Origin: Hypholoma sublateritium FD-334 SS-4
Taxonomy: Eukaryota > Basidiomycota > Agaricomycetes > Agaricales > Strophariaceae
Length of the DNA: 64,000 bases
NCBI GenBank assembly: GCA_000827495.1
Contig: KN817590.1
Coordinates: 145,473-209,472, forward strand
Direction of reading: 5' to 3'
Part shown: positions 58,902 through 64,000 of the stretch, in pieces
Layout: each line of letters begins with the position of its first letter
How positions within the stretch are numbered: the stretch's first letter is position 1
Translations under genes and position numbers: made by a program
The notes under the pieces: model-generated
The model's database searches: none
What the model saw: the letters and a program-made list of their open reading frames with translations, nothing else
What the model was told of the DNA's origin: nothing

Positions 58902-60523
58902 TCAGTCCAACTCCTCCAATTTCATGCCACGCAGGCTTTTCAAGTCCTCCAATCCAAATTCATCGTCAACCTTCCCGTCTTTGAAGGCTTCCGCTTCAGC
59001 CTTTTTATTCTTGCAAACCACCAATGTAAACCCATTGACGACGTTTGGTAGCCTATACATCGGTATTTGTCTCTGTCCAGGACGCTGGAATGGGTTGATC
59101 TGGATTTTGTATTCTTCTAGAGGCCGCGGCACCGCGCTCGTTCCAGCGAGCATAACCGCCATTGTATTTCTCTGGTGTTCGGCTGATTGCTCTGCATATT
59201 CTGTAGTGGCAAACGGTATGTGTTGTGAGTGGGCTGCCTGAACGACGGGTAACCATTCTGGATAGGACCCTAAACCGGCATTGCATCCAATAAGAGCATC
59301 GGGGATGTCGTTCGTCATTGCCGACCAGTTTTCAGATGCCAAGTGAAGGTAGACGGACACAGTGCCAGAACCACATTCCGGTGGAGACAGGTAAGTGAAT
59401 ACCGGAGACCCACTTGCAAGAGATCCAGCATATTTCTTAGCCTCTTTCACTAGCCTGGCTACAGAAGCTCCAAATAGTACCAACTTGACGTCGTGATAGG
59501 GTAGAAGAAGAGCAAGTTCGGAGAACCTGTGGAGATTCATGGATGTTTATTAAAATTCCGCAGATATAGAATGTTTTAGACATACAGTGGCAAGTGATTG
59601 AGTTCAGACTTCGTACCAAGGAGGTGAAGGCGGAGACCGATACGTCGGTCAGGCTTACCGGCCTTCGCCGATGTCAGTTCCAGGCAGTTTACGACAATCT
59701 GATAGACGCTCATCGGGTAGTTCATGAGCAGAGCCGCAGGGGATTCCTTCTCCAGTTTCCTCCAGCGATACCAGCTATCCCAGTCGACAATTCCTGGTTC
59801 GAATTCGGTGACCAATTTTGGTCGAGTTGCAGACGATGAGAAATTTCGATGTGGAATTAATTTGGGAGGTAATTTCCACCCCTCCTCATCAGATAGGTGA
59901 CTATTTCTAAGGAGATCCTCCCCGTTCAGGTATCCAAAGTCCGTGACTGTCGCCGAGCGTGCGACAATACCACCTTGGTGGCTCCAGTAGCCATACCCTG
60001 AAGTGCCCAGCACTTCGAACCGTCCGCGTGCAATATCGAAGTTGAAAGAGCCATCGGACTCGAGACGTCCCCAAGGGAATGACTTGGTGATTGCTTGTGT
60101 TTGCGGTAACCGTTCCATGTGTCTCTTTATTGAGAATCAGTCAGTTAGCCATCGAACGAGAAAAGAAGACATATAAATACTATACTTTATTATCTCGACA
60201 TAGCATTTTATGAGTTGGATGGTTTGGCAAGGGAGGATAATTCCAGGCCCGTTTCGCACACTAAGTAAAATAGATTATTTCTCAGCAATTAATGTCGCAT
60301 TAAAATCAAAATGACGCGCCTCAGAGCCGCAGTAAAGAGCAGCCTTACATCCTGAGCAACGGAGAACCTTCTTTGGGGGCACAATATTCATCATGCATGA
60401 GCCGCAAACAGCGTGAATTGAGAAGTCAAACTTGGCCGGGATGGGCCCGCCGCGTTTTTCAATAGCGGTAAGCTCTTTAGCGACTTTTGTGATCGAGCTC
60501 GAGGAGATTTCTTGATTGGACAT
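58902..60523 (-). CDS. MYND zinc-finger protein (Mss51-like C-terminal domain)
   Basis: Four minus-strand exons, 60523-60320, 60260-60186, 60124-59586, 59526-58902, joined to 1443 nt, 480 residues. The MYND finger is split between exons 1 and 2: C40-x2-C43, C56-x2-C59, C65 (CGSC, CSGC, YCGSE), then C69, H82 or H85, C89 (CAKRAW, HPTHKMLC). All zinc ligands are present once exon 2 is included. The C-terminal part matches the domain following MYND in mushroom proteins and yeast Mss51 (LLGTKSELNHLPLFSELALL; GTVSVYLHLASENW; LIGCNAGLGSYPEW). The first intron (60319-60261) begins GC, not GT, and ends TTACTTAG; the other two are GT-AG. MYND fingers bind proline-rich partners; the partner is unknown. 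An annotation that ignores the GC donor would stop at an 82-codon fragment. Confidence 0.88.
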
Positions 60524-61551
60524 AACGGCTATAGAAAAAAGAACAGTCGTAGTGATAGTTTAGGAGTCGCCGGCATCGCAAACCACACATGAGAAAATGG
60601 GTAACGTACCTTCATGAATGTACAAACAGCTGAGGTGTAAAACTATGTGAAAGACTATTTATACTGAGCTCCTAGAAGCGGGGAAAGCAGAATGGTAGAA
60701 CAAAAGGCAGTCTTGAGACAATTGGAAATCTGGAATGCTATGTCGGCAAAAACAGGAAGAACAAGGTGCATCTAAAAATAGTCACGCGCGAGCGGCGACG
60801 CCCATGCGGTTTTACCTGGTTTTACTAGCAGCCGATGCGGTTCATGCGCCCCTATAGCTCCCTACAGCTGCGCATATGTGCGCACATGGGGCGGAAGCAA
60901 GTACGGCTGCTGTGGCACGAGCGAGGGGACATGCGTAGTTATACCAATACCATCTACGTCTGTTTCACACAAGTGGGTTGGTGGACGAGGGACAGGCAGC
61001 TTGTGGGATGTGCACAGTGCTGCGTGAGTCCTCGCGGTGGCTCGACCGCCCCCTTTTCTGAATCTCCTACCTGAATTCAGTCGCGATCATGGTCGCTACC
61101 AGTCAGTCTGCCGGCAAGCCAAGATACGACACAGTGCGCGGTGCCCATGCGCAAGCGGCGGCAAGAAGCGCGAGAGTGGGAAAGCACAGCGTGGCGTCGT
61201 GGGCGCGGGGGCTGGTGCGCACGCGGAAATGCTGTGGCTGGTTGAGCCAGGTTGATCCTCGCGTCAGATGTAGCGGTTTTCCTCGCGTATGGAAAATGTT
61301 GGCCTCCACTGCAAGGCGCGCGCCTCGTCCGCGGCGCGGCGCTCCAGCCGTGTGCCAGTACGACATCGTACGGTCAGTTGTACATTCGCGCATACGAGTG
61401 GCTCGAGGCGCATCGAAGAGGTCCTTCAAGATCGTAAAGATTTGGCGTCACGGCGGGGAGCGGCGGCGAGGCGAGGTAAGGGGCATGTTTACCGATTACT
61501 ATGACGTAATATAGACGATGAATATAGTCAAACTAAATATTATCCAGGAGG
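60524..61551. other. Upstream region of the MYND gene and unassigned GC-rich frames
   Basis: 60524-60830 is the probable MYND promoter. From 60835 to 61514 several overlapping plus-strand frames exist; one reads DVAVFLAYGKCWPPL ... QLYIRAYEWLEAHRR at 61268-61420 and has natural composition, but no family was recognised. It may be another decayed exon. Confidence 0.4.
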
Positions 61552-62630
61552 TCAGCCCGTGCATTGACAAGGGATCTGAGAGCGCTGAAGGCCTTCGAGT
61601 CTATTGGCGGTGCTGCGCATCTGGTCAAGCCGGCGGCTGGCAGAAAGAGAGTCAATAAGCCCTTCTCTTCCAATAGATTCCTTTGGTGAACGACGACATA
61701 TATCAAGCCAACTAACCAGATACGAACTCCTTGAAACTCAGAGAGAGAAGAGACAGCCGCAAGACGTAGTATGCATGTATATACGTATGGTTGTACTGTA
61801 TGGTTGTACAATGCGATTTTGTGCGCATATATGTAGCAGCACGCGACGGGCAGAACCTGGGCGGCACGCAGCGTAGCGTCGACCTGCGCGCGCGTGTATT
61901 GGGGCGTGGGACCGGCGAGGAAGACGGTACCCAACGCGGAGATGTGTGCTGTGATCACGTTCGCCTCGATCTGCGGGGGCGTTAGCAAAGGTCAGGTGTT
62001 AGCACAGGGCGAAATACGGGAGATAGGACGCACCATGCCGAGCACGAGCCCTCCCGCCGCGTCCTCTCTCTCGAGCCCCGGCGCACGCGCGACGTCCCCC
62101 AGATGGAGCGTCACGTACGCGCCCACCGCGGCGGGCGGTCGAGCGCGACCTCCACCTGCCCCAGGTTCCTGTGCCGCTCAAACACGCCGCTCTCACGCTC
62201 GACGACCTCGCGCAGACCTCGCGAAGACGCGCGGGGTTGGGGTGCACCGCGGCGAGCGCGGCGTACGCCCCGCCGTGCATGAGCTGCGCGAGGAGTGGGA
62301 GCGCGCGCGCGCCGCCGGTGCCGATGAGCTGCACGAGCGTGAGCTTCTTGAACGTCTCGAGCCGCAGCGCCGCGGGGGTCGGCATCGCGGCGTGCCCTCG
62401 CCCATACCCCCGCCGCCCAGCCCCAGCCCGAGCCCCAGGCCGCGCCTGAGCACGGCGTGCACGCCGCGATCTCGAGCACGGAGGCTGCGGGCACCCAGCG
62501 GTGCAGCGCGGCGAGCGCGACGCCTGCGGCATAGTGGTACGCGAGGTACGGGTTGAGCCCGGGTCGACGTCCGTGAGCGGTGTGCGAGGACGACGAGCAC
62601 GGGGCTAAGCTGCCGCAACGCGAGGCAGGG
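61552..62630 (-). pseudogene. COP9 signalosome subunit 3 (CSN3) fragment, multiple frameshifts
   Basis: CSN3 is a PCI-domain subunit of the COP9 signalosome. Minus-strand pieces in order: CLALRQLSPVLVVLAH, PLTDVDP, GLNPYLAYHYAAGVALAALH (62545), PTPAALRLETFKKLTLVQLI (about 62380), YAALAAVHPNPARLREV, VVERESGVFERHRNLGQVEV, YVTLHLGDVARAPGLERED, then after an intron ending CCCGCAG, IEANVITAHISALGTVFLAG and PTPQYTRAQVDATLRAAQ (61975-61862), and a last helical exon RLIDSLSASRRLDQMRSTAN near 61640. The order follows CSN3, including the PCI-domain end (IExGxI-A-I---GTV-F). At least four changes of frame are needed. Possible further N-terminal scraps lie at 62640-62970. Confidence 0.82.
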
Positions 62631-63059
62631 CTGGTGTGTAACGGGTTAGCGACGGAGTGCAGAGGGGGGTAGGTGGAAGGTGACGCACGAGTAGAGCGCG
62701 GCGCACGGTGCATAGAGCAGAACGGCACGGTCAGCGTCGCTCAGCGCGCACAGGGAGGGAGAAAGAGACTTACGTTCGAAGCGGCAGAACTCGGTGATCG
62801 CGCTCCACGGCAGCGGCGGCGTCTGCGCGAAGCTCGCGCTCAGGCGAGGGCCATACGCCACCAGCACCAACGTCATCAGCATTAGTATAGCGCCACACAG
62901 CATAGCATAAGGCACAAAGAAAGCCTACGTACAGGCGCCATCGAGCGGATCGCGTCCCGGGCGTTGTCATGAATGTCCTGCAAGTACTTAAATTGGCCCA
63001 AAGTGACTATATGGGGCAGGTTGATAAAACAGATATCTCTGGAAAGATTAGACACATAC

Positions 63060-63850
63060 CATCTTTCATTTCAGTCGACAGTAGTCAACTGGCCGAAGAT
63101 AATGCAATAGAATGTGGTGAGAGCATCCTGGCAAGCTCAAATCCACAACGAATTGAAGCGACAACCCTTGAGAATGTCGAAGTGGGGTGGAATCTCATCG
63201 AAGTAAGCGTCGCCGTGGTGTCGAACTTCGCCAACCCGCTGGAACGTGCAGAGCAATCGAGAACGGCTTTAGCTGGACTACTTGCTGGCACGAGTCGCTG
63301 CATTTCGGCGTGTTGGTGCTTAATCTTGCCCATCTCAGCTTCGTTGAGTTTGCTTTCCATCGTACTCACGTTGAAGTGTGGCGATGGAGTCAACGCCTTC
63401 AATGTTGTCGGCTAAGCTGTCAAGATCATTTTCGAGGGCGGCCTCAGAGCGCGTGGTGAGTAGGTCGGCGGGTCCTTCAGCTTGACTTCTTGTCCAGTCT
63501 GCTCTAAGACTTCGACTACCAATGGGGGCCTGCAGTACCTTCTCCTATCTTGGCTACCAGGGCCGGGGCCGCCATGTGCGCCGTATACATCCCATCGCGC
63601 TGCTGCGAAACCACCGTACCGTACGGTCCGTACTTCCAAGACGTGGGTAAGCCGGGTGAGCAACAGGGAATGCTTGAGGGCCGGCATGGCTCGTCGTCGG
63701 GGTCAAGAGTGCTCATTAACAAGCCTGGCCAGAGGGTGAGAGCGGGCAACGTCGGGGCGACGAGTAAGCAACGAATATCCGATGAGTGGGCGATGAGTGG
63801 GTCACGCATCACGCGGCCCCGGCCCTGGGGCCATGGGTCCTGGGCCTGGG
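63060..63850 (-). repeat. Dispersed repeat with GATGAGTGGGC motif, copy 2 (inverted relative to copy 1)
   Basis: In reverse complement it starts GCGTGATGCGTGACCCACTC at 63816 and follows copy 1 (25010-26010) through the same landmarks: CTGGCCAGGCT, GTATACGGCGCAC, AGATAGGAGAAGG, CTCAACGAAGCTGAGATGGG, and the end CATTCTATTGCATTAT. A frame reads STMESKLNEAEMGKIKHQHA (63355-63300 region), paralleling AEKLNEAEMGKIESQHA in copy 1. Only two or three minisatellite units are present here. No complete ORF. It is probably a remnant of a non-autonomous or decayed element. Confidence 0.75.
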
Positions 63851-64000
63851 CACGAGAAGAAGTGCATGTGATCACTTGTTCATCAATGAGTAAATAATAA
63901 TCAACAACAGGTAGGCATGCTACACGGGGGCATATGATAAGGTTCACCGAACCCATACACGTAGCCGGATAATATGGGCCCACCGAATTCGGCCAACCGG
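63851..64000. other. Right edge of window, nothing recognised
   Basis: Short stretch beyond the repeat with no supported feature. Confidence 0.5.

Noticed and set aside
60275..60523. Separate 82-residue protein with half a MYND finger
   Set aside because: The missing half of the finger is found after a GC-AG intron in phase, so this is exon 1 of a larger gene.
61894..62728. Long frames on both strands in the GC-rich block
   Set aside because: The CSN3-like text switches between three minus-strand frames, so no single long frame is the gene.
1..64000. CRISPR arrays, prokaryotic operons, prophage genes
   Set aside because: No regularly spaced repeats or prokaryotic gene layout; all recognisable genes are intron-rich and fungal.
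1..64000. tRNA or rRNA genes
   Set aside because: No convincing cloverleaf or rRNA sequence noticed by eye; a dedicated scan could still find one.

Overview
This is a stretch of a filamentous basidiomycete genome, most likely an Agaricomycete of the polypore type. The genes have many short introns (about 45-75 bp, GTRNGT donors, YAG acceptors). Several products belong to families typical of mushrooms: F-box/leucine-rich proteins, divergent G-alpha subunits, MYND proteins, WD40 proteins with a membrane tail, and Tnp2-type CACTA transposases. There is no sign of an operon, CRISPR array or prokaryotic gene. All exon coordinates below were read by eye from splice motifs and reading-frame continuity.

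Left third (1-22.5 kb): ordinary gene space with well-formed genes. In order: the 5' half of an MFS sugar transporter (minus, runs off the left edge); an Xaa-Pro aminopeptidase with a long disordered N-terminal extension (plus); the nucleolar GTPase NOG1 (minus); an F-box protein (plus); a divergent G-protein alpha subunit (minus) with an apparent one-base frameshift; and two convergent paralogous F-box-like genes.

Middle and right (22.5-64 kb): an accessory, decaying compartment. It holds an AT-rich block with a recurring short motif, a dispersed repeat carrying a GATGAGTGGGC-like minisatellite (24-26 kb, with an inverted relative at 63-63.9 kb), and a long-ORF Tnp2 transposase gene. Among these lie intron-retaining fragments of unrelated housekeeping genes: Arp6, a type-B carboxylesterase, a bacterial/mitochondrial-type aspartyl-tRNA synthetase, COP9 signalosome subunit 3 and a multi-pass membrane protein. 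These carry stops or frameshifts. They alternate with lineage-specific genes: a coiled-coil protein and a WD40 protein (each with a single in-frame TGA), a 167-residue and a 249-residue family member, a truncated Zn-cluster gene, a small RING protein and a complete MYND protein whose first intron appears to be GC-AG.

The clearest theme is genome turnover. DNA-level copies of gene fragments (introns kept) have accumulated beside transposons and are eroding, and several of the stops fit C-to-T (or G-to-A) transitions. I found no convincing new multi-gene system. The best leads are the gene-fragment cluster, the GTPase-dead-looking G-alpha, the extended aminopeptidase and the motif-rich AT block.
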